64,000 nt of DNA from NCBI RefSeq assembly GCF_016019955.1, contig NZ_JAECRZ010000001.1, positions 558,001 to 622,000 on the forward strand, written 5' to 3'. This DNA comes from Thiosulfatihalobacter marinus. Lineage in GTDB: Bacteria; Pseudomonadota; Alphaproteobacteria; Rhodobacterales; Rhodobacteraceae. This document shows, piece after piece, positions 32,969 through 41,338 of the stretch (its first letter is position 1; each line of letters begins with the position of its first letter). Below the pieces are notes generated by a model. The model saw only the letters and a program-made list of their open reading frames with translations. It ran no database searches and was not told where the DNA came from. Position numbers and translations under genes: made by a program.

Positions 32969-34570
32969 ATGAGCAACACGATCGGCGCTTTTTTCAGTTC
33001 ACGCGCGCAGGCACATGGCGAAACCACGTTTCTTGTGGTGCCGGCGGATGCCGGGCGGGGCTATCATCCTGACGGGTACGCGATTTCTTTTGACGGGGCC
33101 GCGCAGGTGGTGGCCGGCTGGGCCGAACGGCTGACGGCGGCGGGATACGGGCACGGGCATCGCGTCGCGGTCTTGCTTGGCAACCGGCCCGAGATGCTGC
33201 TGGTCAAGCTGGCGCTGGCGGCGCGCGGGATAAGCTGGGTTCCGGTGAACCCCGATTACAGGCCTGCCGAAATCGCCTATCTGTTGCAAGACAGCGATGC
33301 GGTGCTGGCCCTGGCTGCACCGGACCTGGCGGAGCTGATGGCGCAGGGGATCGCGCAAAGCGGACGGGCGGTACCGTTGTCGGAGATGGCGGCGGACCTG
33401 CCGGATCTACCCAAGGCCACGATAGCGCCGCCACAGGCCGGGCCGGTGACAGGGACGAGCGAGGCCAGCCTGATCTATACCTCCGGCACGACCGGGCGGC
33501 CCAAGGGCTGTATCATGAGCCATGGCTATGAGATCGAGATGGGGCAATGGTACGGATCGCGCGGTGGGCTGATCCGGTTTGATGCCGGACGCTCCAGGGT
33601 GTATTGCCCGTTGCCCCTGTTCCATGTGAACGCGGCGATCCTGTTGACGATGTGCGCGATCGATCAGGGTATCACCCAGATCATTCCCGAACGGTTCCGG
33701 GCCGGCGCCTGGTGGCGCGAGATTGTCGAGACAGGGGCCACCGTGGCGCATTACCTGGGAATCATCATTCCGGCGCTGATGAACCGCGCGCCTGAAGAAT
33801 TCGAAAAACACCACAACATCGAATTTGCAGTGGGCGCGGGTGTGGAGCCGACGTTGCATCGCGCCTTTGAGGACCGGTTCGGCTTTCCGCTGATCGAGGT
33901 GTGGGGCATGACCGAGATGTGCCGCATCCTGGCCGATTGTCATCCTCCGCGCCATGTGGACACGCGCGCCATGGGACGGCCGGTGCAGGGATTGGAGGTG
34001 CGCGTGGTGGATGACGCGGGCCACGAACAGCCGCGCGGGATTCCTGGCGAAATGGTGCTGCGTCACAGCGTCGACACCCCGCGCCGTGGCGCGTTTTCGG
34101 GATATCTGAACCTGCCGGACGCCACCGAAGACGCGTGGCGGGGCGGGTGGTTTCACACCGGGGACACGGTGGTGATGGATGACAGCGGGATGATCTGCTT
34201 TGTCGACCGAAAGAAGAACATCATCCGGCGCAGCGGAGAGAACATTGCCGCGGCAGAGATCGAAGCCTGTTTGCAGGAACATCCACGTGTTTTGCGCGTG
34301 GCGGTGATCGCGGTGGACGACGCGATGCGCGACGAGGAGGTGATGGCCTGTGTGCAGGTGGACGGCGCCCGGGATGCGGCCATGGCGGAGGCGCTTTTCG
34401 CGTGGTGCTTCGAACGATTGACCTATTACAAGGCGCCCGGCTGGGTGCGGTTTCTGGATGACATTCCGGTGACAGGTACACAGAAAATCCAGAAACACGC
34501 GATGTTTGCGCCGGGGGAGGCCGCCACCGACAGTGCGCATGATTTCAGAGACCGGAAGAAACGCGGTTGA
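32969..34570 (+). CDS. AMP-forming acyl-CoA synthetase
   Basis: This is a 533-residue ANL-superfamily ligase that activates a carboxylic acid via acyl-AMP. The P-loop is LIYTSGTTGRPKGCIMSH; VWGMTEMCRI is the A5 motif, GWFHTGDTVVMDDSG the hinge-side A7, and DRKKNIIRRSGENIAAAEIEACL the A8 hinge; the C-terminal lysine lies in VTGTQKIQKH. It resembles carnitine/crotonobetaine or short- to medium-chain ligases; the substrate is not determined. ATG 32969 has GAGGGAG 7 bases upstream. It stands alone between cls and a repeat-rich region. Confidence 0.88.
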   Translation: MSNTIGAFFSSRAQAHGETTFLVVPADAGRGYHPDGYAISFDGAAQVVAGWAERLTAAGYGHGHRVAVLLGNRPEMLLVKLALAARGISWVPVNPDYRPAEIAYLLQDSDAVLALAAPDLAELMAQGIAQSGRAVPLSEMAADLPDLPKATIAPPQAGPVTGTSEASLIYTSGTTGRPKGCIMSHGYEIEMGQWYGSRGGLIRFDAGRSRVYCPLPLFHVNAAILLTMCAIDQGITQIIPERFRAGAWWREIVETGATVAHYLGIIIPALMNRAPEEFEKHHNIEFAVGAGVEPTLHRAFEDRFGFPLIEVWGMTEMCRILADCHPPRHVDTRAMGRPVQGLEVRVVDDAGHEQPRGIPGEMVLRHSVDTPRRGAFSGYLNLPDATEDAWRGGWFHTGDTVVMDDSGMICFVDRKKNIIRRSGENIAAAEIEACLQEHPRVLRVAVIAVDDAMRDEEVMACVQVDGARDAAMAEALFAWCFERLTYYKAPGWVRFLDDIPVTGTQKIQKHAMFAPGEAATDSAHDFRDRKKRG

Positions 34571-34629
34571 TACTCTGCGAAGATCGATGCCTTGGCATGG
34601 ATGTGAGGCGTGTTTGTCCTGAATGGAAT

Positions 34630-34716
34630 GGGGGCGCTGCCCCCAAACCCCCGGAGTATTTGCGGAACAATGAAAGATATGGCGCGCGCGCTGCTTTCAG
34701 TGTTCCAAAAATACTC
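34630..34716. repeat. REP-like compound inverted repeat
   Basis: GGGGGCGCTGCCCCC (34630-34644) is a 6-bp-stem hairpin. It is followed by a 23-bp imperfect inverted repeat (34654-34676 with 34694-34716, three mismatches; left part GAGTATTTGCGGAACAATG). Similar 'CCCCGGAGTATTTG' sequences recur between genes in Rhodobacteraceae, so I treat it as a family-wide intergenic repeat, not a gene. Confidence 0.6.
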
Positions 34717-34778
34717 AAAAAGCGCCCGCGCCGCCAAATAGGGCGACGTTGAACCATGAGCGGCAATCGCTGTGACCT

Positions 34779-34812
34779 GGCCGGGTCGCTTGGCGGCCCG
34801 GCCTTGTTTTTT
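34779..34812 (+). terminator. Rho-independent terminator, + strand
   Basis: GGCCGGG (34779-34785) pairs with CCCGGCC (34797-34803) over 11 bases and is followed by TTGTTTTTT (34804-34812). The only + gene upstream ends 209 bases earlier, with the REP-like repeat in between, so it either ends that transcript or a small RNA from the gap. Confidence 0.65.
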
Positions 34813-34822
34813 CGTCGAGTTC

Positions 34823-35884
34823 TCAGGCGCGGCGGCGGCGGGCGCCGCCACGACGGCCTCGCGATGCGCCCTCGGCCCCGGCGGACCCGGCTGGCTGATT
34901 GAAGCGAATCCAGTCGCCGCCATGGGCATCGTTGTTGGTCAGCAGGTTGGCGGCGCGGATCGCCTCCATCTCCTTGCCGGCGCGCGGTTTGGTCGAGCCG
35001 ATGCCGAATATCTGGCAGAAGGTTTCATCGTCCATATCGGCAGGCAGGATGATCCCGGCGGCCTCGACCTCGGCTCTTTTTTCGGCCAGTTTCCTGGGGC
35101 CGACGGGCAGCGCCACCGGATTCATGATCGCGCTGGTCATACCCGCGGCCATGGCCATGGGCAGGAAGGCGTTGTTGATGCCGTGTCGGTTGGGCAGGCC
35201 GAAAGAGATGTTGGAGGCGCCGCAGGTGGTGTTGACGCCCAGTTCGTCGCGCAAGCGGCGCACAAGGGTAAAGACCTGGTGTCCGGCGGTGGCCATGGCG
35301 CCGATTGGCATGACCAGCGGATCGACGACGATGTCATGCGCCGGAATTCCGAAATCGGCGGCCCGTTCGACGATCTTCTTGGCTACGGCAAAGCGCACGT
35401 CAGGGTCTTCGGAAATGCCGGTGTCGTCGTTGGAGATCGCCACGACCGGCACGTTGTATTTCTTGACCAGGGGCAGGATCTGTTCAAGCCGCTCTTCCTC
35501 GCCCGTGACCGAGTTCAGCAGCGGGCGGCCATTGGCGGCTTCCAGCCCTGCCTCCAGCGCGCCGGGCACCGAGGAATCGATGCAGAGCGGCACGTCGACA
35601 AGCCCCTGCACCAGTTCGACGATCTTGCGCATCAGGGGCGGTTCGGTTTCGTTCGGGTTGGGGTTGGAATTATAAACCACACCCGCGTTGATATCGAGAA
35701 CGGAGGCCCCGGCGGCGACCTGCGCCAGCGCGTCCTGTTCCACGGTCGAGAAATCGCCCGCTTCCAGTTCGGCGGCCAGTTTCTTGCGCCCGGTTGGGTT
35801 GATGCGTTCGCCGATCACGCAGAAGGGCTCGTCAAAGCCGATGATGGCGGTCTTGGTCTGGGACTCGACGACAGTGCGGGTCAT
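34823..35884 (-). CDS. Methyltetrahydrofolate:corrinoid methyltransferase-like protein
   Basis: This is a 353-residue pterin-binding TIM barrel. VIGERINPTGRKKLAAELE is the first strand, then GASVLDINAGVVY, PLCIDSSVPGALEAGLE, NSVTGEEERLEQILPLVKKY and ISNDDTG, as in the methyl-THF half of MetH and corrinoid methyltransferases. It moves the methyl group of 5-methyl-THF to a cobalamin protein. The Arg/Gly tail (RGRRGGARRRRA) is unusual. It follows metF-like and 'virulence factor' genes on the same strand. No homocysteine or B12 domain is fused, so it fits one part of the split methionine synthase known in the Roseobacter group, or a demethylation system. Confidence 0.85.
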   Translation of the reverse strand: MTRTVVESQTKTAIIGFDEPFCVIGERINPTGRKKLAAELEAGDFSTVEQDALAQVAAGASVLDINAGVVYNSNPNPNETEPPLMRKIVELVQGLVDVPLCIDSSVPGALEAGLEAANGRPLLNSVTGEEERLEQILPLVKKYNVPVVAISNDDTGISEDPDVRFAVAKKIVERAADFGIPAHDIVVDPLVMPIGAMATAGHQVFTLVRRLRDELGVNTTCGASNISFGLPNRHGINNAFLPMAMAAGMTSAIMNPVALPVGPRKLAEKRAEVEAAGIILPADMDDETFCQIFGIGSTKPRAGKEMEAIRAANLLTNNDAHGGDWIRFNQPAGSAGAEGASRGRRGGARRRRA

Positions 35885-35896
35885 GGTTGGTCCTTG

Positions 35897-36856
35897 TTAT
35901 TGCGGGTTGGCCGGGGTGCCGGAGGCACCGCCGTTTTCAATGGCCCAGGTGGCATTGGTCTTGATGCCGCCCAGCGGGAAGAAATGCACGCGCTCGATGT
36001 TGAAGCCGGGGTTGGCGGCCTTGTGATCGGCCAGTTGGGTCAGGATCTCGGTGGGTTCATAGGGCAACAGCAGCTTGGTCACGTCCATGGCGCGTTTTTG
36101 CAGAACCTTGAGCGAGGGGCCGACGCCGCAGGCGATGGCGAATTTGATCAGGGTTTGCAACTTGGCCGGGCCGGCAATACCGATATGGATCGGCAGGTCG
36201 ATGCCCGCCGCGCTGAGGCTGTCGGCCCAGGCAATGATCGGTTTGGCATCAAAGGCGAACTGGGTGGCGATGGCCATGTCGGCATCTGTGCGGTTCGAAA
36301 AATCCTGTTTCCAGCGCAGCGCGGCATCGACATTGGCGGTTCCGCCCTTGGGATCGATATCCTTGTTGCCCTCCGGGTGGCCCGCGACATGCAGGCGGGT
36401 GAACCCGGCCTTGTCGAACAGGCCGGTTTCCAGAAGCTGCATGGAGCAGTCGAATGCGCCGTGCGGTTTTTGCACGCCCCCGGCCAGCAGCAGCGCCTGT
36501 TTCACGCCCGCTTCGCCCTGGTACATGGCGATCCAGTTTTCCAGGGTGGCGGCATCCTTGATGATGCGGGCCGGGAAGTGCGGCATCACGTCATAGCCTT
36601 CGGCGGCGATGCGCTTGGCGGTTTCAACCATTTCCGTGATCGGAGTGCCCTCGATATGGGCGACATAGACGCGGGTGCCGGCGGGCAGCAGGGCGCGGAA
36701 ATCCTCGATCTTGGCGGCGGTGCGGGGCATCACCTCGATCGAGTAGCCTTGCAGGAAGGCCTCGACATGGGCGGAGGTGGGTTTTGCCTCGTCGCCTTTG
36801 CGCTTGAAATTCAACAAAGCCATCGCGGACTCCAGTAAAGAGGGGCGTTTGATCAT
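35897..36856 (-). CDS. metF: Methylenetetrahydrofolate reductase (MetF-like)
   Basis: This is a 319-residue FAD TIM-barrel protein; ATG 36856 overlaps the upstream stop as ATGA, while an inner ATG at 36823 with TGGAG 7 bases upstream would give 308. EVMPRTAAKIEDFRALLPAGTRVYVAHIEGTP, GYDVMPHFPARIIKD, LLLAGG and VAGHPEGNKDI (His-Pro-Glu flavin contact) follow MetF order, though divergently. It would make 5-methyl-THF for the methyltransferase 12 bases downstream. The two form a methyl-supply operon with the small protein upstream. Confidence 0.85.
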   Translation of the reverse strand: MIKRPSLLESAMALLNFKRKGDEAKPTSAHVEAFLQGYSIEVMPRTAAKIEDFRALLPAGTRVYVAHIEGTPITEMVETAKRIAAEGYDVMPHFPARIIKDAATLENWIAMYQGEAGVKQALLLAGGVQKPHGAFDCSMQLLETGLFDKAGFTRLHVAGHPEGNKDIDPKGGTANVDAALRWKQDFSNRTDADMAIATQFAFDAKPIIAWADSLSAAGIDLPIHIGIAGPAKLQTLIKFAIACGVGPSLKVLQKRAMDVTKLLLPYEPTEILTQLADHKAANPGFNIERVHFFPLGGIKTNATWAIENGGASGTPANPQ

Positions 36857-37149
36857 GCCCGGCCGTCATTGTCGATCAGCGCCTTCAGGCGGGCCTGATC
36901 GTATTCAGCTTCGATCCGCGCCGTTTCGCTTTCGACAACGGCGTGCGGATCGCCCTCGACCGGGTAGGGTTCGCCCTTGCGCCATTCAGCCAGGTAGGCA
37001 TCCGTTTGGGATGCGCCCACCTTCATCGCCGCCCTGTCGATCGCCTGTTCAAAGCGTTCGGCAAGTTGCTTCTTGGCGCCGCGACGGCCCTTGCCCACGA
37101 TGATCTGGGCGGGGATGTCGCGCCAATAGACGATGGTGACGTCAGGCAT
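36853..37149 (-). CDS. Small 'virulence factor'-domain protein of the methyl-THF operon
   Basis: This is a 98-residue protein beginning MPDVTIVYWRDIPAQIIVGKGRRGAKKQL, matching the small domain family annotated 'virulence factor'. RAAMKVGASQTDAYLAEWRKGEPY follows. ATG 37149 has GGAGGA about 10 bases upstream. The 4-base overlap with the metF-like gene and shared direction with the corrinoid methyltransferase suggest a role in one-carbon or B12-dependent methyl transfer rather than virulence. That is inference from context. Confidence 0.75.
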   Translation of the reverse strand: MPDVTIVYWRDIPAQIIVGKGRRGAKKQLAERFEQAIDRAAMKVGASQTDAYLAEWRKGEPYPVEGDPHAVVESETARIEAEYDQARLKALIDNDGRA

Positions 37150-37409
37150 GGGGGCTGATTCCTCCGGTTTTGGTAAGACAGTCCTAGGGCAGAGAGCGAA
37201 AAGCGTTTTGCTCATTTTCGACAAGTGGTCGGCTTGGAGCGACAGTGCCCCGCGATGAGGGCGTTTCTAACGGGGGGCGGCAGGGTTTGACCACAGGGCA
37301 GGGGTTGAAAGTTTCGCAAGAAGAAGATGAGCCCGCGCGTTCGGCGGGGATTGCGCGGGTGGGGGCAAGCGACTAGGTTGAAGGCAACACGAAATGGAGG
37401 GCGTGAGTT

Positions 37410-38522
37410 ATGGCGCCCAAGCGTCCCAGAGGTGCGGGCGCCTTCCTGAAACCGGTCGAGAGCCCCGCGCCGAAACCGCCCGATCCCAGCGAGCTTTATG
37501 CGGCGCTGGATCTGGGTACGAACAGCTGCCGCATGCTGATTGCCCAACCCAAGGGCAACCAGTTTCATGTGGTGGACAGCTTTTCCAAATCGGTTCAGCT
37601 CGGGTCCGGGCTGGAAAGCACCGGGCGTCTGTCGCGCGGATCGATGCGGCGCACGATCCAGGCGCTGCGTATCTGTCAGCAGAAACTGAAGCGCCACAAG
37701 GTGCAGCGGATGCGGCTGGTGGCGACTGAAGCCTGCCGGCGGGCCGGCAACAGCCGCGATTTCATCCGGCAGGTGCGGCGTGAGACCGGGTTGAGCCTTG
37801 AGATCATTCAGCCCGAGGAAGAAGCCCGGCTGGCGGTGATTTCCTGTGCGCCGCTGGTCAGCACCAAGACCGAACACCTGTTGGTGGTGGATATCGGGGG
37901 CGGGTCCACGGAGCTGGTGTGGATTGATCTGAGCGCGGTGCCCGCGCTGGAACGGCCGCGCGCGATCATGCGGCTGCATAGTGGGTTCCATACGCCTGAC
38001 AGCCCGTTTCCGGCGGCCAAGGTGGTGGACTGGATCAGCGTGCCGCTGGGGGTGGCGACGCTGCGCGATCAGTTCCGCGATGTCGAGGACGATGCGGCGC
38101 GCTTTGCGCTGATGAGTTGGTTCTTTGAGGAAAATCTGGCCGAGTTTACCCCCTACAAGGACGACCCGCCCGTCGAGGGCTTTCAGATTGTGGGCACCAG
38201 CGGCACCGTGACCACGGTGGCGGCAAGCCATCTGGGGCTGCGCCGCTATGACCGGACCAAGGTTGACGGGTTGCGCATGACCAGTGACCAGATCGACAAG
38301 GTGATCCGGGGCTATCTGGATCTTGGCCCGATCGGGCGGCGCAACGATCCGCGCATCGGGCAGGACCGTCAGGCGCTGATCATGAGCGGATCGGCGATCT
38401 TGCAGGCGCTGCTGCGGTGTTGGCCCACGAACCGGCTGTCGGTGGCGGACCGGGGGCTGCGTGAAGGGTTGCTTTATGCGCAGATGAGCCGCGATGGGGT
38501 GCTGGAAGACGGGCCGTATTAA
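37410..38522 (+). CDS. Ppx/GppA-family phosphatase
   Basis: This is a 370-residue ASKHA-fold phosphatase. YAALDLGTNSCRMLIAQ (from about residue 30) is the phosphate-1 motif, VEATEACRRAGN-like VATEACRRAGNSRDFI follows, and LLVVDIGGGSTELVWIDL and GTSGTVTTVAASHLGL complete the nucleotide site. Family members cleave polyphosphate or pppGpp; the 370-residue, single-module length lacks the C-terminal HD domain of longer exopolyphosphatases. It is 38 bases upstream of rlmE on the same strand, a common pairing in this group. Confidence 0.9.
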   Translation: MAPKRPRGAGAFLKPVESPAPKPPDPSELYAALDLGTNSCRMLIAQPKGNQFHVVDSFSKSVQLGSGLESTGRLSRGSMRRTIQALRICQQKLKRHKVQRMRLVATEACRRAGNSRDFIRQVRRETGLSLEIIQPEEEARLAVISCAPLVSTKTEHLLVVDIGGGSTELVWIDLSAVPALERPRAIMRLHSGFHTPDSPFPAAKVVDWISVPLGVATLRDQFRDVEDDAARFALMSWFFEENLAEFTPYKDDPPVEGFQIVGTSGTVTTVAASHLGLRRYDRTKVDGLRMTSDQIDKVIRGYLDLGPIGRRNDPRIGQDRQALIMSGSAILQALLRCWPTNRLSVADRGLREGLLYAQMSRDGVLEDGPY

Positions 38523-38560
38523 GGGTATGAGGCGCGCAGGACTGACGCGGGACGACAGAA

Positions 38561-39277
38561 ATGGCAAAGAAACCTACCGGCAAGAACACATCGGGACGCG
38601 GGCGGCGTGACCTGACCGTCAAGGTCAAGACGGCGCGCGGGCGCAAGCTTAGCTCGACCCGCTGGTTGCAGCGCCAGTTGAACGATCCCTATGTGCAACA
38701 GGCGCGCGCCGAGGGCTATCGCGGGCGTGCGGCGTTCAAGATCATGGAACTGGATGACAAGTTTCGCTTTCTTGTACCCGGCGCGCGGGTGGTGGATCTG
38801 GGCTGTGCGCCGGGGGGATGGTGTCAGGTGGCGGTGCCGCGGGTGAACGCATTGGGCGAGAAATCCGGCAAGAAGGTGGGCCGCATCCTGGGCATCGACC
38901 TGCAAGAGGTGGAGCCGATCGCGGGATGCGAGATTCATCAGCTTGATTTCATGGATGAGGGCGCCGACGATCAGGTCAAAGACTGGCTGGGCGGCAAGGC
39001 CGATGTGGTGATGAGCGACATGGCGGCGTCAAGTTCGGGGCACAAGCAGACCGACCATTTGCGCATCATGTCGCTATGCGAGGCGGCGGCTTATTTCGCC
39101 TTTGATGTGCTGGAAGAGGGTGGCACGTTTGTGGCCAAGGTTCTGGCCGGGGGCGCCGAGGGCGAGTTGCAAAAGCTGTTGAAGCAGAAATTCACCAGCG
39201 TGGCGAATGTCAAACCACCCGCATCACGCGCAGACAGTTCTGAAAAATTCGTTGTGGCAAGGGGATTTCGCGGCTGA
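38561..39277 (+). CDS. rlmE: 23S rRNA (uridine-2552-2'-O)-methyltransferase RlmE
   Basis: This is a 238-residue FtsJ-type SAM methyltransferase with the K-D-K-E scheme: [15 protein letters not shown] (Lys), [16 protein letters not shown] (SAM motif I), [14 protein letters not shown] (Asp) and [12 protein letters not shown] (Lys), with Glu near the end. A basic N-terminus ([24 protein letters not shown]) suits rRNA binding. It modifies U2552 in the A loop late in 50S assembly. Its stop lies 2 bases from the stop of a convergent small gene. Confidence 0.94.
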   Translation: MAKKPTGKNTSGRGRRDLTVKVKTARGRKLSSTRWLQRQLNDPYVQQARAEGYRGRAAFKIMELDDKFRFLVPGARVVDLGCAPGGWCQVAVPRVNALGEKSGKKVGRILGIDLQEVEPIAGCEIHQLDFMDEGADDQVKDWLGGKADVVMSDMAASSSGHKQTDHLRIMSLCEAAAYFAFDVLEEGGTFVAKVLAGGAEGELQKLLKQKFTSVANVKPPASRADSSEKFVVARGFRG

Positions 39278-39279
39278 AC

Positions 39280-39459
39280 TTAATGTTTTTTTCGTAGCGA
39301 TGCGGCTGCGGATTGTTTCAGGAATTCGGACACGGATCCAACCGGCGCGCGGGGTTTGGCGTGTGACGTGCGTTCCTGCGCGAGGTTTTCCTGGCGGATC
39401 AGTTCGAACAGCCGGGCATGGCGTGGCGCGGCCTGTGCCGGAGGGGGCACGTGTTTCAT
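39280..39459 (-). CDS. Small protein, 59 residues, function unknown
   Basis: ATG at 39457-39459, with TGGAGA 8 bases upstream, opens 59 codons to TAA at 39280-39282. The product is basic and starts MKHVPPPAQAAPRHARLFEL, continues with IRQENLAQERTSHAKPRAPV and ends with GSVSEFLKQSAAASLRKKH. It has no signal peptide or membrane segment. The third codon positions are GC-rich like its neighbours, the ribosome site is well placed, and it fills an otherwise empty 318-base gap. I do not recognise a family. It could still be chance. Confidence 0.45.
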   Translation of the reverse strand: MKHVPPPAQAAPRHARLFELIRQENLAQERTSHAKPRAPVGSVSEFLKQSAAASLRKKH

Positions 39460-39595
39460 GGGAAGTCTCCATTGGCAGCCGTGACCGGCGAGCAGGGGTC
39501 ACGATGTCAACATGACACCGCGCCATGGCGATATTCTTACGAAAATGCGGTGATTTTTAGGTGATTGGGGCTGCTGCCGGTTGGTCGAAATCCGG

Positions 39596-40477
39596 TCAGA
39601 CCGTGTTGCCCGCGTTTTTCCAGCGGTTATGGGTCCACATCCATTGCTCGGGGTGGGCGCGTATCTGGGCTTCGAGGCTGTCGTTGAGAGCCTGGGTCAT
39701 CGCCTCGGGGGTGTCCGGTGCGATCGGGGCTTCGATAACGATGCGGTAATTGCCATCGGGCTGGCGGATGCCATAGGCCGGAATGGCCAGCACATCGTAT
39801 TTCAGCGCCAGTTCGGCCACCGACAAGGAGGTGCGGGCCGGTTTCCCCATGAAGGACAGGATCGGGGCATCGTTCATGCGTTGGTCCAGCACGATGCCGA
39901 CCCACCCGCCCTTGCGCAGGAACCTGACCATCGCCGCCATGCCGCGCCGGCTGCGTTCGAACATCGGCTCGCCGTGGCGCAAAAAGGCGGTGACATAATG
40001 CGCGTTGAAATAGGGGTTGGACATGGGTTTATAAAGGCCGCCCATGTTGTAACCACGCGCCACGAAGGCCGCGCGCACCGCCATGTAATTGCCGAAATGC
40101 CCCGTCACCAGCAGGGCACCTTGCCCGTTCTTGTGGGCGGTTTCGAGCGCCTGAAGGCCGGGGCCTTCGATGTCGATCTGTCGGATGCGGGCGGCGAATT
40201 CATCGGGAGAGAAATGCTCCATCGCGGAGCGGCCCATATTGTAGGGTACCGCCCGCGTCAGGCGGCGGATGTCCTGACCGGAGAGATCGGGCATGACCAG
40301 CGCGAGGTTCTTGCGGATACGGCGCCGCGCGCCGGTCAGCGGGGCCAGAACATGGGCGCCGAACAGCCCCGTGACATGCAGGCGGGTGTCATAGGGCAAC
40401 AGCCGCATGGCGCCGAGAAAGCCACGAATGGCGGTGTCGGAAATCCGGTAGCCGATCTTTTCAAGAGTGCTGGGCAT
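39596..40477 (-). CDS. Lipid A biosynthesis acyltransferase-like protein (LpxL/HtrB family)
   Basis: This is a 293-residue membrane-associated acyltransferase of the LpxL/LpxM family. An N-terminal hydrophobic/amphipathic region precedes GALLVTGHFGNYMAVRAA, then GGLYKPMSNPYFNAHYVTAF and GWVGIVLDQRMNDAPI. The family catalytic motif is H-x4-D/E; here His127 is followed four residues later by Met132 instead of an acidic residue, while the rest of the block is intact. Activity may be altered or the acid supplied elsewhere. Chosen start: ATG 40477; a TTG extension at 40549 is possible. It is divergent from neuA and fits the surface-glycan neighbourhood. Confidence 0.82.
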   Translation of the reverse strand: MPSTLEKIGYRISDTAIRGFLGAMRLLPYDTRLHVTGLFGAHVLAPLTGARRRIRKNLALVMPDLSGQDIRRLTRAVPYNMGRSAMEHFSPDEFAARIRQIDIEGPGLQALETAHKNGQGALLVTGHFGNYMAVRAAFVARGYNMGGLYKPMSNPYFNAHYVTAFLRHGEPMFERSRRGMAAMVRFLRKGGWVGIVLDQRMNDAPILSFMGKPARTSLSVAELALKYDVLAIPAYGIRQPDGNYRIVIEAPIAPDTPEAMTQALNDSLEAQIRAHPEQWMWTHNRWKNAGNTV

Positions 40478-40624
40478 GAATTGCAGGGTCGCCGGTTCGT
40501 GAGCGGATGGGCGAGATGTAGTCTGCGAATGAATGCCGCGCAAGGGCAAGCCCCGCTTAGCGGTTGCAACATGCCGGGGGGCAATTTAACTGGAACAAGG
40601 CGCAATGCGAAAGAGGCGGTGGCG

Positions 40625-41338
40625 ATGATCCTTGGGCATATCGGGGCACGCAAGGGCTCCAAGGGGGTACCGGGCAAGAATTTCCGCGATCTGTGCGGCA
40701 AGCCGCTGATCGATTGGTCGCTGGACCAGATGCTGGAGAGCGACCGCGTGAACGGCGTGGTGGTGTCGACCGATGATGAAGAGATATACGCCCATGCGGT
40801 GAAGAAGGGCGCGCTGGAGATCGGGCTGCGCCCGGCGCATCTGGCCACGGATGCGGCGCCCAAATGGGGCGTGTGGCAACACGCGCTGGAGGCCGGGCAG
40901 GCCGCTGCCGGGCAGGCGGTGACGGCGTTTCTGGACCTGGACTGTACCTCTCCGTTGCGCGCGCCCGAAGACATCGAGGGCGCGCTGGATCTGTTCTTTG
41001 CGGAAAAGCCCGACATGGTGATGAGCGTGTGCGAGGCGCGCAAGAACCCCTATTTCAATCTGGTCGAGCCGGATGAAACCGGCGCGCTGCATGTGTCCAA
41101 ACCCTTGCCGGGCGGCGTGTGGTCGCGCCAGGCGGCGCCCAGGGTATATGAACATGCGGCCAGCACCTATGTGGTGGATCCGCATTATCTGCGGCGCGCG
41201 GAAACGATCTACGAGGGCCGTGTGATCCCGTTCGAAATGCCCGCCGAACGATGTGTGGACATCGATTCACCCTTTGATTTCAAGCTTGTAGAGTTCCTGA
41301 TGCAGGAATATCTGAGCCAGACCCCCAGGAGAGCATAA
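40625..41338 (+). CDS. neuA: CMP-nonulosonate (acylneuraminate) cytidylyltransferase
   Basis: This is a 237-residue enzyme that activates a sialic-acid-type sugar with CTP. IGARKGSKGVPGKNFRDLCG (residues 5-24) is the nucleotide-binding signature. STDDEEIYAHAVKKGA, FLDLDCTSPLRAPEDIEGAL and the DIDSPFDFKL ending match NeuA. ATG 40625 has AGAGGCGG upstream. It overlaps the SDR gene (TAATG) and opens a neuA-SDR-Gfo/Idh operon. NeuC and NeuB lie further on, so CMP-nonulosonate synthesis is encoded here. Confidence 0.9.
   Translation: MILGHIGARKGSKGVPGKNFRDLCGKPLIDWSLDQMLESDRVNGVVVSTDDEEIYAHAVKKGALEIGLRPAHLATDAAPKWGVWQHALEAGQAAAGQAVTAFLDLDCTSPLRAPEDIEGALDLFFAEKPDMVMSVCEARKNPYFNLVEPDETGALHVSKPLPGGVWSRQAAPRVYEHAASTYVVDPHYLRRAETIYEGRVIPFEMPAERCVDIDSPFDFKLVEFLMQEYLSQTPRRA

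Noticed and set aside
34772-36838. 688-codon + strand frame opposite the methyltransferase and metF-like genes
   Set aside because: Shadow of two well-conserved - strand genes; no motif and no start signal.
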